Source: an uncultured Gemmatimonadota bacterium (GTDB lineage: Bacteria > Gemmatimonadota > Gemmatimonadetes > Gemmatimonadales > Gemmatimonadaceae). Taken from it: a stretch of DNA of 64,000 bases. The translations under genes and the position numbers were made by a program. This document shows positions 45,256 to 54,129 of the stretch, one piece after another; position 1 is the stretch's first letter; the number at the start of each line of letters is the position of its first letter. Location: the NCBI GenBank assembly GCA_902826615.1, contig CADEFN010000003.1, forward strand, positions 579,133 to 643,132, in the 5' to 3' direction. The notes below the pieces were generated by a model, which did not search any database, had not been told where the DNA came from, and saw only the letters and a program-made list of their open reading frames with translations.

Positions 45256-46536
45256 TCAGGGCACGCGTGCCACCTGAATCGTTGTCGTCTTTTCCACCTG
45301 CTGCACCCAGGCGGCCATGCTGCCGCCCGACGACACCGCCAGTGACGGGTAGCGCTGCTGACCCTTTGTCCCCTCCAGCTTCACCGGCACAAAGGTCGGC
45401 TTGCCATTCGCACTGGAGCGGAGTCGCGCCATGGCGAGGGTCCGCTCACCCTCTATTACCTCATCCCACGCGACAAGGATGCCGCCTGCGGGTTCGGCGA
45501 CAACCTGCGGATGCCCGGCGGGCCCTCGGACCGGCAACGCCGCGCGCGGCGTGAAGCTTTTGCCATCGCGAGTCATGGCGTGATACAGGGTGAGCACCTT
45601 GGTGCCCTTCCCACTCAACGCCGTCGGCCACACCACGTGCGCGGCGCCCCTGCCATCCACGGCCAGCGCAGGACCATCATCCGGGCACCCGTCAATCTGC
45701 CAGTGATCGGGACTCACACGCACCGGCGCCGAGAAGGTGCGCCCTCCGTTGTCGGAGCGGGCGAAGGCGATGTCTCGCTCGCTGCCCGGATAGACGTGCC
45801 GCCACACCGCGTAGGTCGCCTTGCCGGCAGACACCAATGTGGTCTTGCAGCAGTAGCACACGCTGGGCGCAACGCGTGTAGGCGCCGACCCATCGAACCG
45901 GCTGTGATATACCCATGAGAGCTGCGCACGCTCGGTGGGGTCGGCCTTGGGTCGCTCAGCCTGCGGAATCTTCTTGAGTGAATCATCAACCGCGACCGTG
46001 GCGCGATGATCCACCCACAACACCGAGGGCACACCCGAAGCATCCACCGTCATGGAGTGCCATCCACGCACCCCGTGCGCATCACTCCCGGGCACGAGCT
46101 CCGATCGTCCGAACGTGGCGCCACCATCCAGCGAACGGGCCTGCAACAACTGCCAGTTGTCGCCGCTTTTTGCGCTCCAGGTAATCACCACCTCGGGTGC
46201 CTTGCCACTCCGCGGCAGCAGTGCGATGCGCGCAGGCATATCCCCGCTGAGCCGAGCCTGCCCGGGGACACTGTTCACTCGAACTGGGGGGGAGAATGAG
46301 CGACCGCCATCGCGGCTGGTGGCCAGGTACAGGTCCATCGACGACACCTCGGCCGCCGACCATGACACCGTGACGAAATCGCCGAGGGCCGCAATGGTCG
46401 GATTGCTATTGGTGCGCCCGTCGAGGCCCAGGGTGACGGGGGCCTGCGCCCCTGCGCCCGCCGTGAGGAGCATGGCCGCCATGCCTAACGTTAGTACGGT
46501 GTGTACGCGCACGGGAAAGCCTCCGGAAACGTTCAT
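45256..46536 (-). CDS. BNR/sialidase-like propeller protein with CYCC motif
   Basis: 426 residues with signal peptide TVLTLGMAAMLLTAGAGAQ. Several BNR-type Asp-box repeats (SRDGGRSFS, SLDGGATFG, SDNGGRTFS, TRDGKSFT) predict a six-bladed beta-propeller. A CYCC pair lies near residue 227 (PSVCYCCKTTLVSAG), followed downstream by DGCPDDGPAL, unusual Cys in a predicted sialidase and possibly metal-binding. Its ATG overlaps the stop of the TlpA-like gene, placing it at the end of the copper operon. True sialidase activity is doubtful; a copper-related role is inference. Confidence 0.8.
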   Translation of the reverse strand: MNVSGGFPVRVHTVLTLGMAAMLLTAGAGAQAPVTLGLDGRTNSNPTIAALGDFVTVSWSAAEVSSMDLYLATSRDGGRSFSPPVRVNSVPGQARLSGDMPARIALLPRSGKAPEVVITWSAKSGDNWQLLQARSLDGGATFGRSELVPGSDAHGVRGWHSMTVDASGVPSVLWVDHRATVAVDDSLKKIPQAERPKADPTERAQLSWVYHSRFDGSAPTRVAPSVCYCCKTTLVSAGKATYAVWRHVYPGSERDIAFARSDNGGRTFSAPVRVSPDHWQIDGCPDDGPALAVDGRGAAHVVWPTALSGKGTKVLTLYHAMTRDGKSFTPRAALPVRGPAGHPQVVAEPAGGILVAWDEVIEGERTLAMARLRSSANGKPTFVPVKLEGTKGQQRYPSLAVSSGGSMAAWVQQVEKTTTIQVARVP

Positions 46537-47042
46537 GAGTCAAGGGCCGCGCGAATGGCGGCAACGAGGGTCGTGTCGCCACGACGCAAGGCACCGATCA
46601 AGCGAAAGCGGATCTTTCCCGCTCGATCGATGACAAAGGTCTCCGGCACGCCAATGGTGAGAAATTGCGCGGCGACATCGCGCGATGGATCCAGCCAGAT
46701 GGGGTAGGTCATGCCCTGCGAGCGCGCGAAATCACTCACTTCACTCCCCATGCCGGGTTCATCAATGCTGACGCCAAGCATGGTCATGCCGCGCGCCCCA
46801 AGCGAATCATGCAGCGCCTGGAGTTGGGGGATTTCATCGCGACAGGGTTCGCACCAGGTCGCCCAGATATTGAGCACCACCACTGATCCCTGGAGACTGT
46901 CCAGACGCACGGCGGCTCCGTCGAGATTCATCGCGACATACGGTGGAGCCGGCGCACCAATGGTCGGTGCGCGCAGCTCTCCGCGCGCACCGCACCCAGC
47001 GACCAGCCAGATGAAAGCACAACGGCCGAGACGCGTGTTCAC
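46533..47042 (-). CDS. TlpA-like thioredoxin-fold lipoprotein
   Basis: 169 residues; lipoprotein signal FIWLVAGCG (Cys near 17). Redoxin/AhpC-TSA fold with ATWCEPCRDEIPQL near 62-75 (CxxC active site), VVVLNIWA before it and a cis-Pro region GVPETFVIDRAGKIRF near 135. It should be an extracytoplasmic dithiol reductant, as in cytochrome c biogenesis or copper-site reduction. Overlaps both neighbours by ATGA, so it is translationally coupled with the DJ-1 and BNR genes. Confidence 0.93.
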   Translation of the reverse strand: MNTRLGRCAFIWLVAGCGARGELRAPTIGAPAPPYVAMNLDGAAVRLDSLQGSVVVLNIWATWCEPCRDEIPQLQALHDSLGARGMTMLGVSIDEPGMGSEVSDFARSQGMTYPIWLDPSRDVAAQFLTIGVPETFVIDRAGKIRFRLIGALRRGDTTLVAAIRAALDS

Positions 47043-47911
47043 GCAGGCTTCGTCGCTGCGACCGCGCCCTTGAAGGCCTCGAGCGACGACGCGTACATCC
47101 GCGACATCGCTCCGGCCACGAGAGGCCCCGCCCCCTTCACCGTCCCCGCCTTGAATGGAGGATCGGGGTCATACTCGATGTTCAGCTGCTCGGCCTTGGC
47201 GTAGTTCTCGCCCGCCAGACGCGCGGTGATCAGCAGCGCGAAGTCCAGCCCCGCGGTCACGCCAGCACCCGTGATGCGATTGCGGTCCTCGACCACCCGC
47301 GACTTGACCGGCGTGGCCCCAAACTGCGGCAGCAACTCGTGGGTCAGCCAGTGGGACGTGGCCTTGTAGCCCTTGAGCAGGCCCGCCGCACCAAGCACCA
47401 TGGAGCCCGTACACACACTGGTGATGTAGCGCGTGCTCTCCGCGCGCGACCGCAGAAACGCCATGGTCTCGGCGTCCTTCATGGCGGCGATGGTGCCCAC
47501 GGTCCCACCGGGCACAAACACCACGTCCAGTTTCTGCGGGCATTCGCTGTACGGGGTCGTCGTGAGCGTCACGCCACGTCCCGCCGACACTTGCTGCTTC
47601 TGCTTCCAGACGAGGTGGATCTGAGTACTCAGGAGGTCGGAGAACACAGAGAGCGGGCCGAGCAGGTCGAGCGGAAACATTCCGGGATACGCAATCATGG
47701 CGATCTGCCGAGGGACGCTCGGCGAGATGCGCTCCTTGGCTTTGGGATCACCTTCGGCCAGGTCGTCGACGAAGCGCGTCATGACCTTCATCATGTCGTC
47801 TTGCGGCAACTCCGGCATCGTGAGGGCCTGCGCCTCATCGGGGACAGCCGCGCCAACAGCGAGGCCTGCGGTGCCTGCGGCCACCAGGCGATTGAAGTCT
47901 CTTCGGTTCAT
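47039..47911 (-). CDS. DJ-1/PfpI-family protein with Tat signal
   Basis: 290 residues. The N-terminus MNRRDFNRLVAAGTAGLAVG is a twin-arginine signal (RRDFNR), so the folded protein is exported. The class I amidotransferase-like fold has the nucleophile Cys in ITSVCTGSMVLGAAGLL near residue 165 and the SHW region after it, as in isonitrile hydratase-type members. Enzymatic activity unknown; glyoxalase III or isonitrile hydratase are possible. It is in the copper cluster, 37 bp after the di-haem gene and overlapping TlpA. Confidence 0.85.
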   Translation of the reverse strand: MNRRDFNRLVAAGTAGLAVGAAVPDEAQALTMPELPQDDMMKVMTRFVDDLAEGDPKAKERISPSVPRQIAMIAYPGMFPLDLLGPLSVFSDLLSTQIHLVWKQKQQVSAGRGVTLTTTPYSECPQKLDVVFVPGGTVGTIAAMKDAETMAFLRSRAESTRYITSVCTGSMVLGAAGLLKGYKATSHWLTHELLPQFGATPVKSRVVEDRNRITGAGVTAGLDFALLITARLAGENYAKAEQLNIEYDPDPPFKAGTVKGAGPLVAGAMSRMYASSLEAFKGAVAATKPA

Positions 47912-47948
47912 GAGATTGTGCGGAGAGGGGGATGTTCGGGAGAAGCGG

Positions 47949-49136
47949 TCATCGCGTCACACGACCAGGCTTGGCAGGTGAAGCAAAGGGATCCGCAAAG
48001 CGTTGATCGGTGATGAACACACTGTCTGTGAGACTATGAAGGAACGCCAGCACATCACGCCGTTCGCGCAGCGAGAGTGTAAAGCCCTTCACGAAGCTGC
48101 TTTTGTAGGGATTGCGACTGCCAATGCCTCGATTGGCGCCTGTGCGAATCGATCGTCCGCCCGCGGCGTAGTGCGACAGAACGGCGTCGAGCGTAGCCAC
48201 GGATCCATCGTGCATGTAGGGCGCTGTCAGTGCGATGTTCCGGAGCGACGGTGCCTTGAACTTGCCCGTGTCCTCGGCATCACCGGTGTGCTCGCGGATG
48301 CCCGGATTCTCAGCCGGATAGGCGCCCTTGCCATCGACATTGTACAACCCGGTATTGTGGAACTCGATTTCCACAAAACCTTTCCCCTTGTAGTCCACGG
48401 TATTCGTGAAGTTGAACCCGCCATGGCAGTGAAAGCACTCGAGGCGCTCGCTGAAAAAGAGGGCCTCGCCTCGAATCGCCGAGCGGGAGATGGCCGACGA
48501 GTCACCCGCCAGATACCGATCATAGGGTGAACTCCCCGACATGAGGGTGCGCTGGAACGACGCAATGGCCTGCGTCACCCGGCGGACAGACACCGGAGCG
48601 GTATCACCGGGGAAGGCGGCTTCAAACAAGCGGGGATACGCGCTGTCGGCGCGGAGTTTCGTCAGAAGCTCCGCCTCCTTGCCTGCCAGTCCCAGCTCGA
48701 CAGGCGTTTCACCAAACATCGGAAGCAACGCCTGTTGCTCGAGGGACTTCACGTTGGGATTGGCCCAGGTGAGCACCGGTGCATACGCGATATTGGCCAG
48801 TCCCATCGCCCCACGTGGGTGGACCTCACCGGTCGAGCCTACACCGCGCGGGAGGGGATCGGCAAAGGCGCGGGATTGCTGATGGCAGTTGCCACAGGAA
48901 AACGTCTCGTTGCCCGACAGTCGCCGGTCATAGAACAGGAGACGACCGAGAGCGACCTTGGCGTCGCTCATCGGATTGTCTGCAGGCACGCGGGGTTCCG
49001 GAAAACCGCGTGGCAACTGCCAGCGGTACTCCTCGCGCTCAGGCAGCGCGGCCATTGCCCCACGCACCGAGGCCGAGAGCGCCACACCAACCAGTGTGGC
49101 ACTCCCGAGCAGCACCGCGTACCGCGCCGCCGTCAT
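47949..49136 (-). CDS. MbnH-type di-haem cytochrome c peroxidase-like enzyme
   Basis: About 395 residues from ATG 49136, which overlaps the mbnP-like stop by ATGA; the longer upstream frame is dismissed. Signal-like N-terminus AVLLGSATLVGVALSASVRGA. Two haem-c motifs, FSCGNCHQQ near 78 and ECFHCHGGF near 233, in the bacterial cytochrome c peroxidase/MauG architecture (GRLLFYDRRLSGNETF, PYMHDGSVATLDAVL). In characterised MbnH the enzyme oxidises a tryptophan in its partner MbnP to kynurenine, creating a copper site. The pair here is contiguous, which makes this assignment strong. Confidence 0.88.
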   Translation of the reverse strand: MTAARYAVLLGSATLVGVALSASVRGAMAALPEREEYRWQLPRGFPEPRVPADNPMSDAKVALGRLLFYDRRLSGNETFSCGNCHQQSRAFADPLPRGVGSTGEVHPRGAMGLANIAYAPVLTWANPNVKSLEQQALLPMFGETPVELGLAGKEAELLTKLRADSAYPRLFEAAFPGDTAPVSVRRVTQAIASFQRTLMSGSSPYDRYLAGDSSAISRSAIRGEALFFSERLECFHCHGGFNFTNTVDYKGKGFVEIEFHNTGLYNVDGKGAYPAENPGIREHTGDAEDTGKFKAPSLRNIALTAPYMHDGSVATLDAVLSHYAAGGRSIRTGANRGIGSRNPYKSSFVKGFTLSLRERRDVLAFLHSLTDSVFITDQRFADPFASPAKPGRVTR

Positions 49137-50008
49137 CGCATCGTCCCGCCGTTGGGTGCCGACACCGCGTTGCGGCCCACACGAAAGACCCGCTGCGTCC
49201 CAGCTGGCGACGTCCCGTGAGCAAGACCCAGTGAGGCAAAGAGTCCTGTGCAATCGCCATCGGTCGCCCCAGACATGCAACCGCTCGCCGTCTTTGGCTG
49301 GTTCTTCGAGACATCGGATGCCCGAAGCAGTTCCGCCACATCAAACACCAGCGCGTCACGTGACGGGTCGAAGTCTGCCAGCGAGACGGTGACTCGGTTG
49401 CCGAACTTGCAGGACGTCGGCACCGTCGTGGCCGAACCGGTTGGGGTGCATTCGGTGCTGCCGAGATGCACCATCCAGTTCTGCGCGTCACCGGTTTTCA
49501 GATCGATGCGCAAGAACTTGTAGCCCGAGTTCCAGGCCCAGAACATTCGGGTGAGTGAGAGCGGTGACGGGGCGGCGGTGAGGTCAGCATGGTTGCGCTC
49601 GAATGGCACCCCCATGGTGAAGCGCACCCCCTGATACGTGCCTGCTGGCGCGGTCCCTTCGACCACGTCACGCAGCTCGGCGTTGCCGTTGCGGCAGCCG
49701 CCTGTGCCGTTCTCGTGATCCAGCAAGGCCACGTTCCCATTTTGCCAGAGTCCGTCCTGCGTCAGCTGCACCGGCACGGCCGAACCGTCCGCGCGCAACA
49801 GCTGCACGTCGGACACGAAGTACTTGAATTCCGTCGCTTCGATGGTGGAGCCGGCCACACCAACGCCCGGGTACTGACGACCGCAGGCAAAAGGTTCATT
49901 GCCGACTACAGCGCGGAATGAGAGCCGAACCGGAAGATCCTGGGCGGAGGCGACCGCCGCGAGGGAGACAAATGCCGCCGCAGCGGAGAGAGATCTACGG
50001 GTGATCAT
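49133..50008 (-). CDS. MbnP-type periplasmic copper protein
   Basis: About 291 residues from ATG 50008, with a gagga ribosome site just upstream. Signal peptide RSLSAAAAFVSLAAVASAQD. The mature part has the multi-Cys pattern of the family once called metallo-mystery pair four-Cys proteins: FACGRQYPG, TGGCRNGNAELRDV, STECTPTG, PTSCKFGN and ASGCMSGATDGDC. The MFWAWNSGYKFLRID segment carries Trp residues, one of which could be the kynurenine precursor. Overlaps the mbnH-like gene by 4 bp. Confidence 0.88.
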   Translation of the reverse strand: MITRRSLSAAAAFVSLAAVASAQDLPVRLSFRAVVGNEPFACGRQYPGVGVAGSTIEATEFKYFVSDVQLLRADGSAVPVQLTQDGLWQNGNVALLDHENGTGGCRNGNAELRDVVEGTAPAGTYQGVRFTMGVPFERNHADLTAAPSPLSLTRMFWAWNSGYKFLRIDLKTGDAQNWMVHLGSTECTPTGSATTVPTSCKFGNRVTVSLADFDPSRDALVFDVAELLRASDVSKNQPKTASGCMSGATDGDCTGLFASLGLAHGTSPAGTQRVFRVGRNAVSAPNGGTMR

Positions 50009-50179
50009 GGGGAATCCTCGGAAAGGTTGGGAGGCGGAGCGCGTGCCGGCGGAGGCCCCCGCCGGACACGCCATCATCGCTGCACTCTGGAGTTTGCAGG
50101 GACGATGTTCCACCGATCAGTGAGTCGACACGGCAAGCGTATGCCGCACCAGGGAATCGAGGTGCGACAGGGAGCGCCG

Positions 50180-50569
50180 CTATTTCACCGTGAAGCGATA
50201 GTCCCCGGTGACGGGGTGCATGTCGCTCGAGGCGGTCTTCCACGACACCACATAACTCCCGGGCGCGAGCGGCTGATCCACCGTCACCTCGACGGGCTGC
50301 TTGACATCAACGTCAAAGGTTGGCTTGCCAAGGGGAACGGCGACGTCAGAGGCCGAGGTGAGTTTCACCGTCGTGATCGTCATCGCAGGCTTGAGGGAGA
50401 ACCAGAGCCGCAGGTGGGTCGGGGACGCCACCGCCGCGTCCTTCGCGGGCTCCGAGCGTACCAGCTTGAGGTGCATCCGTTCCGCACCTGCACGCGCAAC
50501 GGGGACAACCATTCCCAGACCAACCAGCGAGCAGCCAACAAGGAGCGAACGACGCAGAAGGGAGGACAT
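50180..50569 (-). CDS. copC: CopC-type copper-binding protein
   Basis: About 129 residues from ATG 50569 (MSSLLRRSLLVGCSLVGLGM). Signal peptide ends near ARA, so the mature chain starts AGAERMHLKLVRSEPAK with the N-terminal His region. The CopC beta-barrel signature continues with LRLWFSLKPAMTITTV, and the C-terminal DMHPVTGDYRFTV matches the Asp/His ligand segment. It binds copper in the periplasm. It lies 171 bp upstream of the MbnP-like gene on the same strand. Confidence 0.85.
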   Translation of the reverse strand: MSSLLRRSLLVGCSLVGLGMVVPVARAGAERMHLKLVRSEPAKDAAVASPTHLRLWFSLKPAMTITTVKLTSASDVAVPLGKPTFDVDVKQPVEVTVDQPLAPGSYVVSWKTASSDMHPVTGDYRFTVK

Positions 50570-50681
50570 GCGTAGAGTGGGTTTGCGAGAACACCTCAAC
50601 ACGTCGTGGCAAACGACGCGCAGAAGCACTCGATGTGGTGGAGAGGCCCCGGCGCCAGGCTGGCGCGGGAGATACGGACGT

Positions 50682-51056
50682 TTAGCCGACGGTCATTGTC
50701 GGGGGTCCTTGTGCCAGCCCAAGGCGCAGCTGAGGCGCCGCGTGCCTGGGGGCGGGGGGACGCATGGGTCGCGGCGGCGTCTGCCGCACTTCGGCGACCT
50801 CGAGCAGCGAAGCACCGCTACTCGCCAGGACACTCGTTCCACCCAGGCAACTGCCAAGGCACTGACAGGCATCCGTCGGCGCCGACTCCTGGTCAGCGGG
50901 CGCGTTGGTGTCATGTGCCGCGTGCGCCGAGTGAGCCCCAGCCCCCTGATGCATGGGACATGAAGTCAGCACCAAGCTCTCGCCCCAGAACAGGGCGAAG
51001 AACAGGAACAGGAGGCGAGCGCCCCACTGGCGCGAGGTCGGCGTGGACACCGTCAT
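50682..51056 (-). CDS. Small Cys/His/Met-rich exported protein
   Basis: 124 residues. Hydrophobic N-terminus RLLFLFFALFWGESLVLTS is a signal or anchor. It is followed by CPMHQGAGAHSAHAAHD and then CQCLGSCLGG, a striking density of metal ligands (Cys, His, Met). It is reminiscent of DUF2946-type small proteins found beside copper genes, but I cannot confirm the family. First gene of the minus-strand copper cluster and divergent from a MerC-like gene. Confidence rests on composition and context. Confidence 0.6.
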   Translation of the reverse strand: MTVSTPTSRQWGARLLFLFFALFWGESLVLTSCPMHQGAGAHSAHAAHDTNAPADQESAPTDACQCLGSCLGGTSVLASSGASLLEVAEVRQTPPRPMRPPAPRHAAPQLRLGLAQGPPTMTVG

Positions 51057-51182
51057 TCAAGCTAGGACCGAGTTCCGCCACCGTCAATTCACGATTTCGG
51101 GGGCGGCCTTTCTGACGTGGAGACCTGAAGAGTTCCTCTCCATGGTGAATACGGCCCGTTGGTAGTGCGCGGACGACCATTC

Positions 51183-51632
51183 ATGGGTTCCGACTGTCAG
51201 GTACTGCACTTAGAGCCGTTGTTTCCCCGTTTCCTCTCCCGCATCGTGCAATCCCGAGACCTCCTGCTTGATCGCATGGGCACAGGCGCAGCCGTGTTAT
51301 GCGCCGTCCACTGCGTCGCCACGCCACTCCTCCTGGTCGCCTTTCCACTGGCCGTCTGGCTCGGTGAAGGGGCGGAGCCTGTCCTGGTGGGCGTCTCCCT
51401 GGGACTCAGCGCGCTCGCTCTTGTCCGCGGTACCACACTCCATCGGCGCCGATTGCCACTGGGGCTGCTGCTGATCGCGGGTGTTCTGCTCGTCCTGCGT
51501 GGGATGGTTGGTGAGGGTCTGGCCGAGCGCCTCGTTGTGGTCACGGCCGCCTCGCTCCTGGTTACCGCACACGTATTGAACATCCGGTGTCGGCATCAGC
51601 GCCTCGTGACCATCTCACGCCCCGCGTTATGA
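51183..51632 (+). CDS. MerC-domain small membrane protein
   Basis: About 149 residues from ATG 51183 (TTG 51159 is an alternative). A metal-type motif AAVLCAVHCVATPLLLVAF sits on the first membrane helix, followed by three more hydrophobic helices (GVSLGLSALALV, LLLIAGVLLVL, ASLLVTAHVLNI). It resembles the MerC superfamily of small metal transporters. The linked copper genes suggest a copper/zinc rather than mercury role. Its stop overlaps the permease ATG. Confidence 0.78.
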   Translation: MGSDCQVLHLEPLFPRFLSRIVQSRDLLLDRMGTGAAVLCAVHCVATPLLLVAFPLAVWLGEGAEPVLVGVSLGLSALALVRGTTLHRRRLPLGLLLIAGVLLVLRGMVGEGLAERLVVVTAASLLVTAHVLNIRCRHQRLVTISRPAL

Positions 51633-54076
51633 TGGAAGCGGTGTTACAGGCGCTTCGCTACGCGGCGCGCGGGCTTCGTCGATCGCCGGCACACACCGCT
51701 GCGTCCGTCCTCACGTTAGGCATTGGACTCACGGCCGCCGCTGGGGTTTTCGCCGTCGTTGATGCCCTGCTCTTGCGCACACCCCCCTTTCCCGATGCCC
51801 AGCAACTGGTGATCGTGGATTCGGAGCGTGGCGGAACAGAGGGAAAGGTCTCGGCCCTCGATGTCCGCGATCTGGGCCAGGACGCCCAATCCATCAGCGG
51901 CATCGCCTCCTTCAGGATGACCTGGTACACGGCCAACGGTGAGGCGGAACCGGTGGCCTATCGGGCCGCCATGGCCTCTCACAACATCTTTTCGGTGTTG
52001 GGGGTGCCGCCACAACTGGGCACTGGGTGGCCGGCCTCGGACGATGGGCGCTCTCAGTCGAAGGCTGTCATCAGCGAACGGCTCTGGCGCACGCGGTATC
52101 ACTCCGATCCCACACTGGTCGGGCGTGGGATCCAGCTGGATGTCTATCAATATGAAGTCCTTGGCGTCATGCCAGCCGGTGTGGACTTTCCCCAGGGCGC
52201 TGATGTCTGGCGTCGCGTTCCCGCAGGCGACTTTCAGTCGCGGGCCACACGCACCGCTGGCGCCATCGCTCGACTCAAGCCCGGGGTCACCCTGGCCGAC
52301 TTCCAGCAAGAGCTGGCGGCGTTGTCGTCTCGTTATGCACGCAACTACCCCGAGACCAATGAGGGCATGCAGTTCCGCGCCATGCCCCTCCGCGACTACT
52401 GGATTGGACCCGTACGCCCTTTCCTGGGTGCGTTGGGGGCGGCGGCCGCACTGGCCCTCCTCCTCGCCGGCATCAATCTCGCGCACCTGGCCCTCGTCCG
52501 TGCGAAACGCCGGGAGGTGGAGAGCGCCGTCCGCGCCGCGTTAGGTGGGCAACGCACGGCGGTGCTGGCCGTGCCGATTGCCGAGGGCGCGCTGATCGGT
52601 GTTCTTGGTGCCGTGATCGGCCTGCTTGGTGTGCCACTGCTGACCCGTGGCATCGAGGCCACCGTGCCCTTCGACCGGCCGCCCTGGATGACCATCGACG
52701 TCAACCTGAACGTTGCCCTGGTCGCGCTGCTCATGGGCGTGCTGGTATCGATCGCCGCTGGTGTCATCGGCTGCTGGCGGGTGTTGTCGCTCGATCTGGT
52801 GTCCACTCTCCGGCAGTTTGGAGGGCGTGGTGCGACGAATCGCGGAGCCAAGGCGCGCGGTGCGTTCTCGGCCACCCAGGTCGCACTCGGCGCCGCATTG
52901 GCCCTTGGAGCGGTCTCTCTGTTGGGCGTCGTACAGCAGCTGCGCCTCGTGGACCTGGGATTTGATGACAACGGCGTCATGGCCGTGAAGATCGATCCGC
53001 CGTGGACTGCCTACAACACCGTAGCCAACACCGCGCCCTTCTATCGTCGGGTGCTTGAGGATCTGCGCCGTACCCCGGGGGTCGAGTCAGCGGCAACCAA
53101 CGATGCCTTGCCTTTCGCCAGCCAGGACCCGTCGCTCTCCGTGCATCGGCAGGTGCCCGTCCTCGAGGGGCAGGACGCAGTGGCCGCGGCCCGCAATCCT
53201 CTGGTGAATCTGCAGCTGGTGAGTCCCGGGTATTTCGACGGGATGCGCATTCCGTTGCGCTCCGGCCGTGACTTTGCCCCGGGAGATACCCTGGGAAGCC
53301 GGCCGGTGGCGGTGATCAGCCAGCGCGCGGCCACGCAGTTGTGGCCTGGCCAGGAGGCACTGGGTCGTCGCGTCTCGTTCGGGCTGCTGGACAACAACTA
53401 CAGGCCTGCAGCCGGTGGTGCCGACACCTCTACCATCTGGTTCGAGGTGATCGGGGTGGTCGGCGACATTCGCCAGGATGATGTGCGCGCCGAACCTGCG
53501 GCTGATTTGTACGTCACCCACGAACAGCAGTTTGCGCCCGAGACGTGGGTGCTGGTGCGCACGCGGGGCAACGTGGCGGCGGCCGCGTCCATGGTGAAGG
53601 CGGCTGTCCAACGTGCTGATCCGCTGCAGAGCACCTTCGACATCATGCCTTTGTCAACGCGAGTAGAGCGCACCTTCTGGCGTCAGCGGTTGGCCGGGCA
53701 CCTGGTGGCTGTGCTTGCAGCACTCACCGGCCTGCTGGCGGTTGTTGGAGTGTATGGCGTCGCGGTGTTTGCCATCGCCAGCCGAGAGCGGGAGTTCGGC
53801 ATCAGACTGGCCATGGGTGCAAAGCCGCGCGCCTTGTTCAGTGCCCTGGTTCGCGAAGCGATGACGCTCGGCATCATCGGGGCTGGCGCCGGTGGCCTGG
53901 TGGCCATGGGGCTCCTGCTCGGCCTGGGTCGCGCGACCGGGACCTCGATGTTGCCGGGTCCGGCGATGGCCTTGTTGGTGGCACTCGGTGGTATCGCGGT
54001 GTCCACCGGCGCGTCACTCCTGCCCGCGGCACGTGCTGCGCGCACCGCGCCGGCAGAGGCATTGCGGAACGAATAG
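51629..54076 (+). CDS. ADOP/MacB-type ABC transporter permease
   Basis: About 815 residues from ATG 51629, overlapping the MerC-like stop. N-terminal ALRYAARGLRRSPAHTAASVLTLGIGLTAAAG gives the first membrane helix; unlike the 14.2-kb permease it lacks the ~75-residue prefix. Two periplasmic MacB domains and two FtsX blocks (REVESAVRAALGGQRTAVL and REREFGIRLAMGAKPRALF) make up the rest. No ATPase is adjacent. Coupling to a MerC-like gene could indicate metal-related export, but that is inference. Confidence 0.92.
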   Translation: MMEAVLQALRYAARGLRRSPAHTAASVLTLGIGLTAAAGVFAVVDALLLRTPPFPDAQQLVIVDSERGGTEGKVSALDVRDLGQDAQSISGIASFRMTWYTANGEAEPVAYRAAMASHNIFSVLGVPPQLGTGWPASDDGRSQSKAVISERLWRTRYHSDPTLVGRGIQLDVYQYEVLGVMPAGVDFPQGADVWRRVPAGDFQSRATRTAGAIARLKPGVTLADFQQELAALSSRYARNYPETNEGMQFRAMPLRDYWIGPVRPFLGALGAAAALALLLAGINLAHLALVRAKRREVESAVRAALGGQRTAVLAVPIAEGALIGVLGAVIGLLGVPLLTRGIEATVPFDRPPWMTIDVNLNVALVALLMGVLVSIAAGVIGCWRVLSLDLVSTLRQFGGRGATNRGAKARGAFSATQVALGAALALGAVSLLGVVQQLRLVDLGFDDNGVMAVKIDPPWTAYNTVANTAPFYRRVLEDLRRTPGVESAATNDALPFASQDPSLSVHRQVPVLEGQDAVAAARNPLVNLQLVSPGYFDGMRIPLRSGRDFAPGDTLGSRPVAVISQRAATQLWPGQEALGRRVSFGLLDNNYRPAAGGADTSTIWFEVIGVVGDIRQDDVRAEPAADLYVTHEQQFAPETWVLVRTRGNVAAAASMVKAAVQRADPLQSTFDIMPLSTRVERTFWRQRLAGHLVAVLAALTGLLAVVGVYGVAVFAIASREREFGIRLAMGAKPRALFSALVREAMTLGIIGAGAGGLVAMGLLLGLGRATGTSMLPGPAMALLVALGGIAVSTGASLLPAARAARTAPAEALRNE

Positions 54077-54129
54077 ACGACACTGCCAGTGTGCCCTCAC
54101 TGGCAGCGTCGTCAGACGCAAGAGTTACG

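Noticed and set aside
45256-46536. True sialidase involved in glycan degradation
   Set aside because: Only the propeller Asp-boxes support this; the CYCC motif and its copper-operon position argue against it.
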